From the NCBI GenBank assembly GCA_045541355.1, contig JAZQIW010000046.1, positions 33,188-97,187 of the forward strand: a stretch of DNA of 64,000 nucleotides. The letters are read 5' to 3'. Below the pieces are notes generated by a model. That model was not told the origin of the DNA, made no database searches, and worked only from the letters and a program-made list of their open reading frames with translations. The stretch comes from UMGS1387 sp045541355. Lineage in GTDB: Bacteria > Bacillota > Clostridia > Oscillospirales > CAG-382. Below, piece by piece: positions 33,901 through 42,037 of this stretch (positions are counted from its first letter, which is position 1; every line of letters begins with the position of its first letter). Made by a program: the position numbers and the translations under genes.

Positions 33901-34737
33901 CTCTACGCTACAACAACAGAATTCGAATTCAAGGGCACAGTTGATAAGACTGCTTACAGAATCGTTTCTAACAACGAAGTTGAACAGGACGAAGAAGGCG
34001 ATTGGAGAGTTCTCTACGACCTCTACAACCCCATCACAGGTAAGAAGGACGAAGCTGTTCCCGGTAAGGCTACTGCTAAGAAGGCTAACGGTCTCGACAA
34101 CAGACTTGAAATCGGCGCACTCATCAACCTCGTTGATGGTATCGTTGATGACAAGACAATGGATGACGAAACTGACGACTTCAAGTATAAGGTAGCTGAT
34201 ATGGATACAGCAAACCTCGTATGGATCACAGAATACGACGAAGCTGAAGGCTGGATCTCCGTAGTTCCTGCTGAATCCACGGACGACGTTGAAGCTCCCG
34301 TAGCTAACGGCTGTAAGGATTGCTTCGATGAACAGCTCGAAGCTTACGAAGGCTACTACTACGATATCGAAGGCGCTCTCGTTGACGAAGAACTCAACGA
34401 AAACGAAGGTAACTACATTACAATTGATGACAGCACAGTTATCACAGTAATGGAAGGCGACAAGAACAACATGTTCCAGTGGGGCTCCATCGCTCTCGCT
34501 AACAAGTCCGTTCTCGCTGATCCTTCTGAAGATTACCTCTGCTACAACACAGACAACACAGATAGAAACGGTAACTTCAAGACAGGTTACGCTGACTACC
34601 TCAAGGCTTATGTAGCACTCGATTACAGAGTAGACGACGACGAAAATCCTGTTGCTGAGTTCATCATCCTCGTTGTTCATGACGACGAAGAAGCTGCTCT
34701 CAATAACAACAACGATTGCGGCGACGACGATCACTAA
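30949..34737 (+). CDS. SLH-domain surface protein 1, candidate major S-layer protein
   Basis: A 1262-residue secreted protein. A signal peptide (about 1-28, ending STSAA) is followed by three SLH domains (about 30-92, 95-160, 165-207; TREQFALFMYRLM and TRADMAIILYNAFF mark them), which anchor to cell-wall polymers. The remaining 1050 residues are very acidic and beta-rich, with a Ca-type DCDGDDRYE loop near 547, an IPTTFEGEKPVRWVFDKDLG module near 745, and a C-terminal domain with CKDC near 1120 ending in Asp, Asn and His. Codons are extremely biased: TTA, CTA and TCA are absent. Together with the strong ribosome site this points to a very abundant protein. Paralogues lie at 35010 and 43973. 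The ectodomain family was not recognised. Confidence 0.85.
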   Translation: MRNFKKFLTLVLAVMMVVSAMSFSTSAARTVFEDVDTENEVLVDAVDLLSYMEITKGKDGTTFGAAEDVTREQFALFMYRLMKGGKDAPNDYPNTTSFKDLDDPTYNYAISWANAVGIVKGKSEEVYGPKDSITLQEAYAMVVRALGYEDAEALAYPYEHITLAERKGIELDTGLDSDIDYEEKLTRADMAIILYNAFFAETAEPEIYTVERGIGYVEGYDRVTGEPLYSDYVLEECIEYPRLCEKAFGVYEATYQVVATPNYEYAGMVNEDDLDGYYDFEATYDIGYEAAQVMLTYTTSNARIREYVPGIAYLEPEQLGLESGELDAWFLGHFTTFVTIVDEKADDKEIEKVLFADCDMVKKTVTDIELSVVSSNKADSYYVDENNAKVDEDGNPEIEINEEGDPVVDYKRGDKLLSGEIVAGEEKIYVYNAPYNYTKVSYEAEHSDALSRYLERNSDNLKGIGLLMNEADGGDINYYTALSYPLVTPISYTDEDAEVVKDGFFTQQAIDLLNGYTVVDDDDKMAEVGFAGFEQVYYDGLYEAELIDCDGDDRYEFINYKPYSLFQVDADEEKHFVDDNDFDEIAENIVDEIPYIYTNGATVTGASFDNEDYVIGYYSEELEVVKVVEVIKPTIAKIKNIKFNTGKLVLGDGTNVDAVSGWKYVANKFPMGPVINGDLEFELDVNGDNVYDVYSGIVFDEDAQVAYEVAAGDLFDEDFIGEEVELYIYNGVVLHNKPVDKNLKFTENLVIPTTFEGEKPVRWVFDKDLGTDVYYIYAWIDGAERYIPVDYEDVLPEIINPEDDEDLTFDYEDQLCVYTLTDGVYSIKSLGYDINDDYDEDEDEAPEYLGVIKGTEVELKEETVDAVEYTLEGDDENAQYFVPRQEGLGLKKVAGSRFQFVDADGNKVKDFATDVEDETVELDFKLDFKAYTKIVVRQEVDDDEYEFVELDAADFTKSMEGVFDTVTFIVSNNPESESRENLVVLYATTTEFEFKGTVDKTAYRIVSNNEVEQDEEGDWRVLYDLYNPITGKKDEAVPGKATAKKANGLDNRLEIGALINLVDGIVDDKTMDDETDDFKYKVADMDTANLVWITEYDEAEGWISVVPAESTDDVEAPVANGCKDCFDEQLEAYEGYYYDIEGALVDEELNENEGNYITIDDSTVITVMEGDKNNMFQWGSIALANKSVLADPSEDYLCYNTDNTDRNGNFKTGYADYLKAYVALDYRVDDDENPVAEFIILVVHDDEEAALNNNNDCGDDDH

Positions 34738-34758
34738 TTAACTAACCGTTAATTAACG

Positions 34759-34789
34759 GCTCCCGGTCGAAAGACCGGGAGCTTTTTTT
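34759..34789 (+). terminator. Terminator of SLH gene 1
   Basis: A perfect 10-bp stem GCTCCCGGTC with a GAAA tetraloop and seven U. A 14-bp perfect palindrome CCGTTAATTAACGG (34746-34759) abuts its 5' side. Confidence 0.95.
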
Positions 34790-34893
34790 ACGCGTTTATA
34801 ATGATTTTGATGCAGGAAGAAACGTGATTTAAGTCAGATGCACTAAAGATGCCGTGAAAAACGGCACTTTTTTGTTGATTTGCTCTTTCTATT

Positions 34894-34910
34894 GTTACAT
34901 TTGTGTTACA
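34894..34910 (+). promoter_or_regulatory. Direct-repeat operator candidate of SLH gene 2
   Basis: Two GTTACA units starting at 34894 and 34905, 11 bases apart, the second ending 14 bases before the -35 box; same geometry as in front of SLH gene 1. Confidence 0.6.
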
Positions 34911-34924
34911 AAACAAAAAAAGAC

Positions 34925-34953
34925 TTGCAAAAAGACATGGCCTGTTGTATTAT
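34925..34953 (+). promoter_or_regulatory. Promoter for SLH gene 2
   Basis: TTGCAA, 17-bp spacer, TATTAT. The -35 hexamer is the same as for SLH gene 1. Confidence 0.75.
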
Positions 34954-35009
34954 ATTATATGTAAATTACTCTATTTGTATCAGCAAATAAATTAGGAGGG
35001 GTAAACTCA

Positions 35010-38000
35010 ATGAGAAATTATTTGAAATTTCTTGCTACCACAATGGTTGCGGCACTTCTCGTTTGTGTTTTGTGCATGGGCGCGTCTGCAGTAACCACAG
35101 TATTTACCGATGTGGATGACAGCAACGAGGTTCTTTCTGAATCCGTAAGCCTTCTTTCCAACATTGGTGTTGCCAACGGTACAAGCGCTACCACATTTGG
35201 CACTAATGAAAACGTAACTCGTGAGCAGATGGCTGCTTTCGTTTACAGACTCTTCAATAAGGGTCAGTCCAACGAAAATGTGTCCAATATCACAAGATTT
35301 GGCGACCTTGACGACCCTACATATTACGGTTATGTTTCCTGGGCTAATAACCTCGGAATAATCAAGGGTACTTCAGAGACAACATTCAATCCCAAGGGCG
35401 GTATCACACTTCAGGATGCCTACACAATGCTCATAAGAGGCCTTGGACATGATGACGGAACTCTCAGCTATCCCTTTGATTACATTGATATGGCTGAAAA
35501 GTCTGCAATTGCACTTGATAACGGTCTTTCCTCAAGCCTTGACTACACATCTACTCTTACAAGAGGCGATGTAGCCGTAATTCTTGCAAATGCATTCTTT
35601 GCTGAAACTTCCACAGTAAGAATTGAAAAGTATGAGAGATTAATCGGCAACGGTACAGTATGGGTACTTGAAGAAAAGCCCCATAACCTTACACTTGCTG
35701 AAAACATCTATGATGTAGAAGTTGGTGAGTTCGTAGTACGTGCTACACCTAAGTATGCATTCAATGATAGCTATGACTCTTCTGTTTATGCTCCTCTCTA
35801 TGACCAGTTTGATGCTGATGCAATCCAGCTCGTTGCCAAGGATAAGAAGGAACCCCTTCAGGATTTCTTCTGCTTCTTTGAAGATTCAAGACTTTCCGGC
35901 GCTGCAGATGATTATGTAATGAGAACAATCGAAGTTTTCTATACATATAATGAAGAAGCTGACGAACAACGAACTCTTGATAAGGTTTACTTTGCAAGAG
36001 GCGATTATAAGGTTCTTGAAACCAATAATGCTGCCGGTGCATATCGTGATGCCGAAAACCCTGACGACTACTACGCAGGCGCAAGCGGCTACGAAAAGGT
36101 TGAAGGCTATGTAACAGTAGGCGACGAAAAGATTTACTTCTTTGACGCACCTTACAGCTATATTAAGCCCAACTACAATTCCATTGTAAATAAGCTTTCC
36201 GGTGAAGACCTTGCAGAAGCAAAGGAAATTCTCAGAAATGAAGAAAACGTAAAGCTTATCAATATCAAGTGTCTTGACCTTGAATATGATACATATTCCT
36301 ACTATCTTGACGATGTGGCTGTTGACACAACAGAAGACCTCATCGTAAACCTCCAGAGAATCTACTCCAGAGGTGTATATAAGATTAAGTTCATGGATAT
36401 GGACGGCAACGGCATTTATGAATATGCTCATTATAAGCCCGCAACCTACGGCTTTATGGACGGCAATGACAGTGACTACTTCTCAACAAAGATGACTGAC
36501 AATGCTCCTGTCAGAGTAAGCTCCATAGGTTCCGACTATGACCTTGAATTCAAGCCCGTTATTTACTATAATGGTGCAAAGATTACAGGTACATCCTTCA
36601 AGGAAGGCGACCTTGTTGTTGCATATCTTAACCCCGAAGCTAACATGATTGAAGTAATGGGTGTTGTTAAGCCTTACCGCGGCTATGTTGCAACAATCAG
36701 AAGAAATCACTGCCAGGTTAAGATTGATAACATTATGTTCTCCGGTGCTTATTCATACAGAGTTGTAGAAAACTTCTATGACGGTGATGATTCTCACTGG
36801 GATAACTACCATGCAGCAAGCTACCAGTTCAAGAGACATGAAGCATCCAACGCTCAGAACTATTCCAAGCTCAGCCAGCAGCAGGCACTTCACGGTGAGC
36901 TTGTTGATATCTACGCTTATAAGGTATTCGGTCAGAGCAACATTCTCTACTATGACCATATAGAAGATGCACACCTCGAATTCGGTCCCGATGAAATCAT
37001 TATTCCTATCGGTAACCTCGATAGCGAAGGCGGTGCAAATACAACAACAACAAAGAGCGAATTTGATCCCGATATCGGAGATACATGCTACTATGTAAAG
37101 TCCTACATTGGCGGCAAGACAAAGTATATTCCTCTTGATGTTAAGGATATGTTCCCCACCATCATGGAAGACTACGAAGACGGCAACTATGTAATAGGTA
37201 ACGTAAAGGGTCAGGGCGATGAAATGGCTTATGTTGATAAGCTCTGTAAGTTCACAATTGACTCAAAGGGTCTCTATACACTCGTTCCTATTCTCCATGC
37301 AGAGGACGAGCCCGATGTAGAAGGTGCTGAGGGCGCATATGCCGGCATCAGCAGAGATCCTGCATCCATCGTTTCAAAGGGCAATAATAAGCTCTACGGT
37401 AATGACCTCGGTTATGATAACCGCGCAAAGATCAATAAGATTGCAGGCACAAGATATGAGCTTGTAAGCTCTGTAAGCGGCGAAACACTTCTCGGTGATT
37501 TCATTGATGACGGCGAAACAATCAAGTATTTCAATATTACGGATACTACAAGAATTGTTATCAGAAACTCCACTGTAAACAGCGGTAAGGAAAAGATTGA
37601 ATATCTTGAATTCGATAACACAACCTTCCTCGGTTCCGTACATGAAAATGTTGACCTTGTAAACGTACAGTACGTTCTCAGAGGTAACCCCAATGCCACA
37701 AATCGTGCAGACCTTGTGATTCTTTACGCAGAGGCAAATGACTTTGAATTTGCTGAAAGATCCATCGAAGATGGCTGGAGAATAGTTGCTTCCTCCGACA
37801 TTTCCGATGATGAAGAGGGTCTTTACAGAAACTACTATACACTTCTCAACCCCTTCACAGGTCTTGTTGAAGAAAACGTTCCCGGTGATAGCTCTTCCTC
37901 AAAGATAAGAACTCTCACAGATGCGTTTGAAGCAGGTACAGTAGTTGAAATCAAGTCCTCTAAGGTTGACGAAAACGGCAAGACATACGGCTTCATTGAT

Positions 38001-38588
38001 TCAGCAAACGATGAAGGCGGTATGGTTCTTATCACAGACTTCAACACAGACTATAACTACATTACAGCTGTTCCTTATGAAGCAGTAGATGCAGCAATTG
38101 AAGAAGAAGTTATCAAGTGCGAAAAGTGCTATAAGGACTTCATTGAAACCTATACATACCTCGGCTATGAAGAAAACTTCGACGGCGAAAGATTTGTAGT
38201 AGGTCTTGATGATGACGGTAATGAACTTGAAGACGAGCCTCTCTACTATCAGATTACGGAAGATACAGCAGTAACAGTTGTTACTTATAAGGAAAAGGGT
38301 ACTAAGGCTCTTACACTCGGCGAGTTCAAGCTTTCCGACATTTCTGCAATTGCTGACGGTAAGAACGAGCTCAAGAGCTATAATGAGGTAGCTAACAGAA
38401 CAGGTAACCTTGAAACAAAGTATGCTAAGCATATCAAGGCATTTGTATACGCTGATGATAAGGTACACGAGGGCGAAATGCCTGAGGCAGAGTTCATCGT
38501 TGTAGTTGTTGATGCAGAAGAAGAAATACTCTTCTCCGACTACGATAACTTCCTCATGAAGAATTGTGAAGTACACGCAGATAGATAA
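35010..38588 (+). CDS. SLH-domain surface protein 2 (paralogue)
   Basis: A 1192-residue secreted protein with a signal peptide (about 1-27, ending GASA) and three SLH domains (about 30-92, 95-158, 162-205; TREQMAAFVYRLF, TRGDVAVILANAFF). Its ectodomain aligns by eye along much of its length with SLH protein 1: EKIYFFDAPYSYIKP near 375, a Ca-type DMDGNGIYE near 463, an IIIPIG module near 662, a domain with CEKC near 1037 and the final AEFIVVVV strand. Codon use is less extreme than in SLH protein 1, so it is probably less abundant. It shares a promoter and operator layout with that gene and has its own terminator. AGGAGGGG precedes the ATG. A role as an alternative or minor S-layer subunit is inferred. 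Confidence 0.83.
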   Translation: MRNYLKFLATTMVAALLVCVLCMGASAVTTVFTDVDDSNEVLSESVSLLSNIGVANGTSATTFGTNENVTREQMAAFVYRLFNKGQSNENVSNITRFGDLDDPTYYGYVSWANNLGIIKGTSETTFNPKGGITLQDAYTMLIRGLGHDDGTLSYPFDYIDMAEKSAIALDNGLSSSLDYTSTLTRGDVAVILANAFFAETSTVRIEKYERLIGNGTVWVLEEKPHNLTLAENIYDVEVGEFVVRATPKYAFNDSYDSSVYAPLYDQFDADAIQLVAKDKKEPLQDFFCFFEDSRLSGAADDYVMRTIEVFYTYNEEADEQRTLDKVYFARGDYKVLETNNAAGAYRDAENPDDYYAGASGYEKVEGYVTVGDEKIYFFDAPYSYIKPNYNSIVNKLSGEDLAEAKEILRNEENVKLINIKCLDLEYDTYSYYLDDVAVDTTEDLIVNLQRIYSRGVYKIKFMDMDGNGIYEYAHYKPATYGFMDGNDSDYFSTKMTDNAPVRVSSIGSDYDLEFKPVIYYNGAKITGTSFKEGDLVVAYLNPEANMIEVMGVVKPYRGYVATIRRNHCQVKIDNIMFSGAYSYRVVENFYDGDDSHWDNYHAASYQFKRHEASNAQNYSKLSQQQALHGELVDIYAYKVFGQSNILYYDHIEDAHLEFGPDEIIIPIGNLDSEGGANTTTTKSEFDPDIGDTCYYVKSYIGGKTKYIPLDVKDMFPTIMEDYEDGNYVIGNVKGQGDEMAYVDKLCKFTIDSKGLYTLVPILHAEDEPDVEGAEGAYAGISRDPASIVSKGNNKLYGNDLGYDNRAKINKIAGTRYELVSSVSGETLLGDFIDDGETIKYFNITDTTRIVIRNSTVNSGKEKIEYLEFDNTTFLGSVHENVDLVNVQYVLRGNPNATNRADLVILYAEANDFEFAERSIEDGWRIVASSDISDDEEGLYRNYYTLLNPFTGLVEENVPGDSSSSKIRTLTDAFEAGTVVEIKSSKVDENGKTYGFIDSANDEGGMVLITDFNTDYNYITAVPYEAVDAAIEEEVIKCEKCYKDFIETYTYLGYEENFDGERFVVGLDDDGNELEDEPLYYQITEDTAVTVVTYKEKGTKALTLGEFKLSDISAIADGKNELKSYNEVANRTGNLETKYAKHIKAFVYADDKVHEGEMPEAEFIVVVVDAEEEILFSDYDNFLMKNCEVHADR

Positions 38589-38601
38589 ATGTCTAAAATT
38601 A

Positions 38602-38626
38602 CTCCCGGCTTTTGCCGGGAGTTTTT
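38602..38626 (+). terminator. Terminator of SLH gene 2
   Basis: A perfect 8-bp stem CTCCCGGC with a four-base loop and five U. Confidence 0.93.
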
Positions 38627-38647
38627 GTATTTAAACATAAAATGAAG

Positions 38648-38677
38648 CTCCCGACTGTATATTCTATTAGTTGGGAG
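38648..38677 (+). promoter_or_regulatory. Hairpin masking the flippase ribosome site
   Basis: CTCCCGACT pairs with AGTTGGGAG (9 bp with two G-U type pairs, 12-base loop). The 3' arm contains the GGGAG ribosome site of the following TTG-started gene, so the fold would block translation. Confidence 0.5.
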
Positions 38678-38685
38678 TGATTTTT

Positions 38686-40233
38686 TTGCACGAAAACCGT
38701 ACAAGAACCGGAATGTCACAAAAGAACTTTGTTTACAGCGTGATAGGAAGACTTTTAGCGGTAGTGGAAAACTTTGTCGGAAGAACAATATTTGTAAAGA
38801 CACTCGGCGCAGGCTATTTGGGTATAGGAGGATTTTTCGGTAATGTTTTTTCGGTTGTGGCATTGTGTGAGCTTGGAATTGGCGCCGCAATTGCTCAGTC
38901 GCTGTATAAACCGCTTGCCGATGGCGATAGCTATAAGGTGTCGGGTATTGTCCATTATTATATAAAGGTGTGTAAAATTATAGGCGCTGTGTCCTTTGGA
39001 CTGTGCCTTGCCTGCCTGCCGCTTGTGCCGCATATGACAAAGGGTGAGATTTCCGACAGGGAGATAATGATAGCCTTCCTGCTGTATAGCCTGCATATGC
39101 TTGTTTCCTATCGCCTTACCCCGAAGATTACGCTTGTAATATGCGATATGAGACTGTATGCCGTAACTGCAACACGCAGTATTTTCGGTATTGTATCGCT
39201 TGTACTCCAGAGTGCTGCACTTGTTTTTACGGGTAATTATATTTTGTACCTGTTCATTCGGGTTCTTTGCCTTGCGGCTGAAGATGTTGCTATAAACAGA
39301 TACGCTGATAAGCTTTACCCGTATCTGTCCCTTAAGCTTACAGTCGGAAAAAAGTATAAAAAAGACCTTTACATTAAAGTAAAGGCACTTTTGTGGCATA
39401 AAATCGGTTCGACACTTTCAAGAAGCACCGATAGCCTGTTGCTTACCCATTACGTGGGACTGTCGGGTATGGGAAAATACTCCAATTACGCGCTTATAAT
39501 CGGAACGGTAACGGCTTTTTTTGATATAGCAATAAATGCTGTGTCGGCAAGTGTCGGAAATCTCGGAGCTTGCGATAGGGGAGAGAAAAGCGAAAATGTA
39601 ATGCGCAGACTTTATTTCCTGAATTTTGTGCTTCTGACCGTCGGCACCAGCGTACTTGTGTCAATACTTAACCCCTTTATAGAGGTTTGGATAGGCAGTG
39701 ATATGCTGTTTGGCGAGCTTGAAATGGCGGTGATTGTGTCCAGCTTTTACTTTTCCTGTGTGCGAGATCCTGTACAGATATTTCTGCAGTCGTTTGGTCT
39801 TTTCAGGGAAAGCAGGATAATCCCCCCTCTGCGCGCAGTAGCAAACCTTGTGTTTTCGGTGCTGTTTGTAAAAAGAATCGGCGTTGCGGGAGTATTTCTC
39901 GGAACAATGCTGTCTACGGTGCTGGTGCCGCTTTGGATGGAGGTGCGGGTGCTGTATAGACATGGGTTTAATAGAAAATGTAAAGACTTTGCTTTTGAGA
40001 TGGCGGGATATATTGCCTTTTCGTGCTTTTGCAGTACAGTATGCTTTTGCATGACGTCGCTTATAGAGATAACTTTTTTCGGTGTTGTAAAGAGAGCGGT
40101 GATTGCACTTTGTATTTCAATTGCTTTGCTTTGTGCTGTCTTTTCAAAAAATGTATACTTTGTGTTTTTCAGGCAGCTTGCTTTAAAATATTTAAAAAGC
40201 TTTGTCGGCGGCAGAAAAAAACTATCGTTTTAA
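38686..40233 (+). CDS. Oligosaccharide flippase family protein (Wzx/MATE-like)
   Basis: A 515-residue membrane protein with about 12-14 hydrophobic segments. The N-terminus (NFVYSVIGRLLAVVENFVGRTIFVKTLGAGYLGIGGFFGNVFSV) is the usual opening of polysaccharide flippases of the MOP superfamily, which move lipid-linked glycans across the membrane. The TTG at 38686, seven bases after GGGAG, is chosen; the first ATG (38713) lacks a ribosome site. It may supply a wall or S-layer-linked glycan, an inference from its location after two SLH genes. It overlaps the convergent AraC gene by 12 bases at their 3' ends. Confidence 0.82.
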   Translation: MHENRTRTGMSQKNFVYSVIGRLLAVVENFVGRTIFVKTLGAGYLGIGGFFGNVFSVVALCELGIGAAIAQSLYKPLADGDSYKVSGIVHYYIKVCKIIGAVSFGLCLACLPLVPHMTKGEISDREIMIAFLLYSLHMLVSYRLTPKITLVICDMRLYAVTATRSIFGIVSLVLQSAALVFTGNYILYLFIRVLCLAAEDVAINRYADKLYPYLSLKLTVGKKYKKDLYIKVKALLWHKIGSTLSRSTDSLLLTHYVGLSGMGKYSNYALIIGTVTAFFDIAINAVSASVGNLGACDRGEKSENVMRRLYFLNFVLLTVGTSVLVSILNPFIEVWIGSDMLFGELEMAVIVSSFYFSCVRDPVQIFLQSFGLFRESRIIPPLRAVANLVFSVLFVKRIGVAGVFLGTMLSTVLVPLWMEVRVLYRHGFNRKCKDFAFEMAGYIAFSCFCSTVCFCMTSLIEITFFGVVKRAVIALCISIALLCAVFSKNVYFVFFRQLALKYLKSFVGGRKKLSF

Positions 40234-41046
40234 AAAACTTTCCCTGTATTCCGTCGGCAAAAGTCCGTATATTTTCTTGAAGGCTTTCGCAAAATATGAG
40301 GGACTCTCAAAGCCACATTCGAGGCTTACATGGCGTATGGACTTTTCGGTCTCGCGCAGTAGAAACGCGGCGTTTTCGCAACGCCTTGTGTTTATGTGGA
40401 GTGTAACGGTAGAGCCGGTGTTGTCCTTGAACAGCCTTGCAAAGTGATATCTTGAATATCCGGCTCTGGAGGATATTTCGTCAAGAGTAAGCTTTTCTTT
40501 GAAATGGGCGTTTATGTATTCAATTGCATCAAGAACTGCCGCATAGCCTTTGCTGATTTTGTCGGATTCTGTGTGCTGCAGCTTTGGATAATGCCTGCAT
40601 ATGTGACAGACAAACTCAAGTAAACACAGCCGTGTTTCGGCAACCGAAAGACTGTCCCTTGCACATTCAGCTTGTTTTGCAATATTATTTATCAAGTCTC
40701 CCGCTTTGTCATCGTGAATGACCTCATCAAATCTGATGTTGTCAATGTCAATGCCGTTTTCTTTGAAAAAGCTGTTGTCGATGATAAGACAGTGGTATTT
40801 TACCCTGTCTGCAGTAGTTACAGCGTGAAGACATCTTGCGTTGATTATTACCATGTCGCCCTCTTTCATGGTAAGGATATCAGCATCGCAGGTTGCACTT
40901 CCTTCACCCTCCAGACAGTAGAGAAACTCGGTATTTTCGTGCCAATTAGCGACACTGCCGACATGAGCTGTCTTTATGTCGGTATGAAAGATAAATGGTA
41001 ATAGGGGATTTGTCATTCTGTGCCTTTCATAAATAATCTCATTCAT
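40222..41046 (-). CDS. AraC family transcriptional regulator
   Basis: A 274-residue regulator with an N-terminal cupin domain (ANWHENTEFLYCLEGEGSATCD, then MKEGDMVIINARCLHAV) and two C-terminal helix-turn-helix motifs (LTLDEISSRAGYSRYHFARLFKDNTG, then IRHVSLECGFESPSYFAKAFKKIYGLLPTEYR). ATG at 41046 follows GAGG; the upstream TTG at 41058 is less likely. It is divergent from the two sugar epimerase genes and probably controls them in response to their sugar substrate. Its 3' end overlaps the flippase. Confidence 0.9.
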   Translation of the reverse strand: MNEIIYERHRMTNPLLPFIFHTDIKTAHVGSVANWHENTEFLYCLEGEGSATCDADILTMKEGDMVIINARCLHAVTTADRVKYHCLIIDNSFFKENGIDIDNIRFDEVIHDDKAGDLINNIAKQAECARDSLSVAETRLCLLEFVCHICRHYPKLQHTESDKISKGYAAVLDAIEYINAHFKEKLTLDEISSRAGYSRYHFARLFKDNTGSTVTLHINTRRCENAAFLLRETEKSIRHVSLECGFESPSYFAKAFKKIYGLLPTEYRESFLKR

Positions 41047-41097
41047 AAAAAACCTCAAAAAAGCAATATTATTTTATTGGATAACACAAAAATCTCT

Positions 41098-41125
41098 TGA
41101 TTTTAGTGTAATTCTATTATATAAT
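41098..41125 (+). promoter_or_regulatory. Promoter for the epimerase pair
   Basis: TTGATT, 16-bp spacer, TATAAT, 54 bases before the first epimerase gene. Confidence 0.68.
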
Positions 41126-41178
41126 GAAATTGTAAATTAAGCAACATAATATCTTAAAAAATGAAAGGATGACTAAAT

Positions 41179-42036
41179 ATGTATAAGTTTCCGATCGGTG
41201 TGATAGTAGACTCTTTCAGACTTCCTACATATGATGCAATCAAGGCGGCAGCAGATATCGGTGCACAGGGCATTCAGATGTACTGTACAAAGGGAGAAAA
41301 CTCACCCGAAAATTTGGTGGGCGAAAAGAGAAAAGAGCTTCTTAAGTTTGTTAAGGATAACGGTCTTGTGTTCTCCGCAATCTGCGGCGACCTCGGCCAG
41401 GGCTTTGGTCATAAGGAAAAGAATCCCGAGCTTATTGAAACATCCAAGAGAATTCTCGACCTTGCAAAGGAACTTGAAACAGATATAGTAACAACTCATA
41501 TCGGCGTTGTTCCCGAAGATCCGAATCATGACAGATTTAAGGTTATGCAGGAGGCTTGCTTTGAGCTTTCAAGATATGCAGACTCCATCGGCTCTCACTT
41601 TGCTATCGAAACAGGTCCCGAAACAAGTGCAACGCTTAAGTCTTTCCTTGACACACTTGATTCCAAGGGTGTTGCAGTAAACCTTGACCCTGCAAACCTC
41701 GTTATGGTAACAGGCGACGCACCCGTTGTTGCCGTACATAACCTCAAGGATTATATCGTACATACACACGCAAAGGACGGCGTAAAATTAAAGCACGCAA
41801 ACCCCGAATACCTCTACGGTGCGGTTCATCCGATTCCACAGGAAATTCTTGAATCCAGACACTATGAAGAAGTACCTCTCGGACAGGGCAGCGTTCCTTA
41901 TATCCACTACCTCAAGGCACTTGAAGAGATTGGCTATAAGGGCTTCTTAACCATCGAAAGAGAAGTTGGCGATAACCCTGCAAGAGACATTAAAATTGCA
42001 ATAGAGTATTTGACAAAGATTATGGAGGAAAACTAA
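41179..42036 (+). CDS. Sugar phosphate isomerase/epimerase (xylose isomerase-like TIM barrel)
   Basis: A 285-residue protein of the AP-endonuclease-2/xylose isomerase-like superfamily. The metal-binding residues fit the pattern: TTHIGVVP, FAIETGPE, VNLDPANLV, IVHTHAKDG and FLTIEREVG, giving Glu, Asp and His ligands in the order of the family. Such enzymes interconvert keto and aldo sugars or inosose derivatives. AAAGGATG precedes ATG. It is one base from the next gene, a paralogue, so the two are co-translated. Substrate unknown. Confidence 0.88.
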   Translation: MYKFPIGVIVDSFRLPTYDAIKAAADIGAQGIQMYCTKGENSPENLVGEKRKELLKFVKDNGLVFSAICGDLGQGFGHKEKNPELIETSKRILDLAKELETDIVTTHIGVVPEDPNHDRFKVMQEACFELSRYADSIGSHFAIETGPETSATLKSFLDTLDSKGVAVNLDPANLVMVTGDAPVVAVHNLKDYIVHTHAKDGVKLKHANPEYLYGAVHPIPQEILESRHYEEVPLGQGSVPYIHYLKALEEIGYKGFLTIEREVGDNPARDIKIAIEYLTKIMEEN

Positions 42037-42037
42037 A

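Noticed and set aside
30883..34734. Antisense open frame of 1283 codons opposite SLH gene 1
   Set aside because: It is aligned codon for codon with the sense gene and exists only because TTA, CTA and TCA are absent there. It has no ribosome site, and its composition (Val, Phe, Cys rich) is the mirror of acidic codons.
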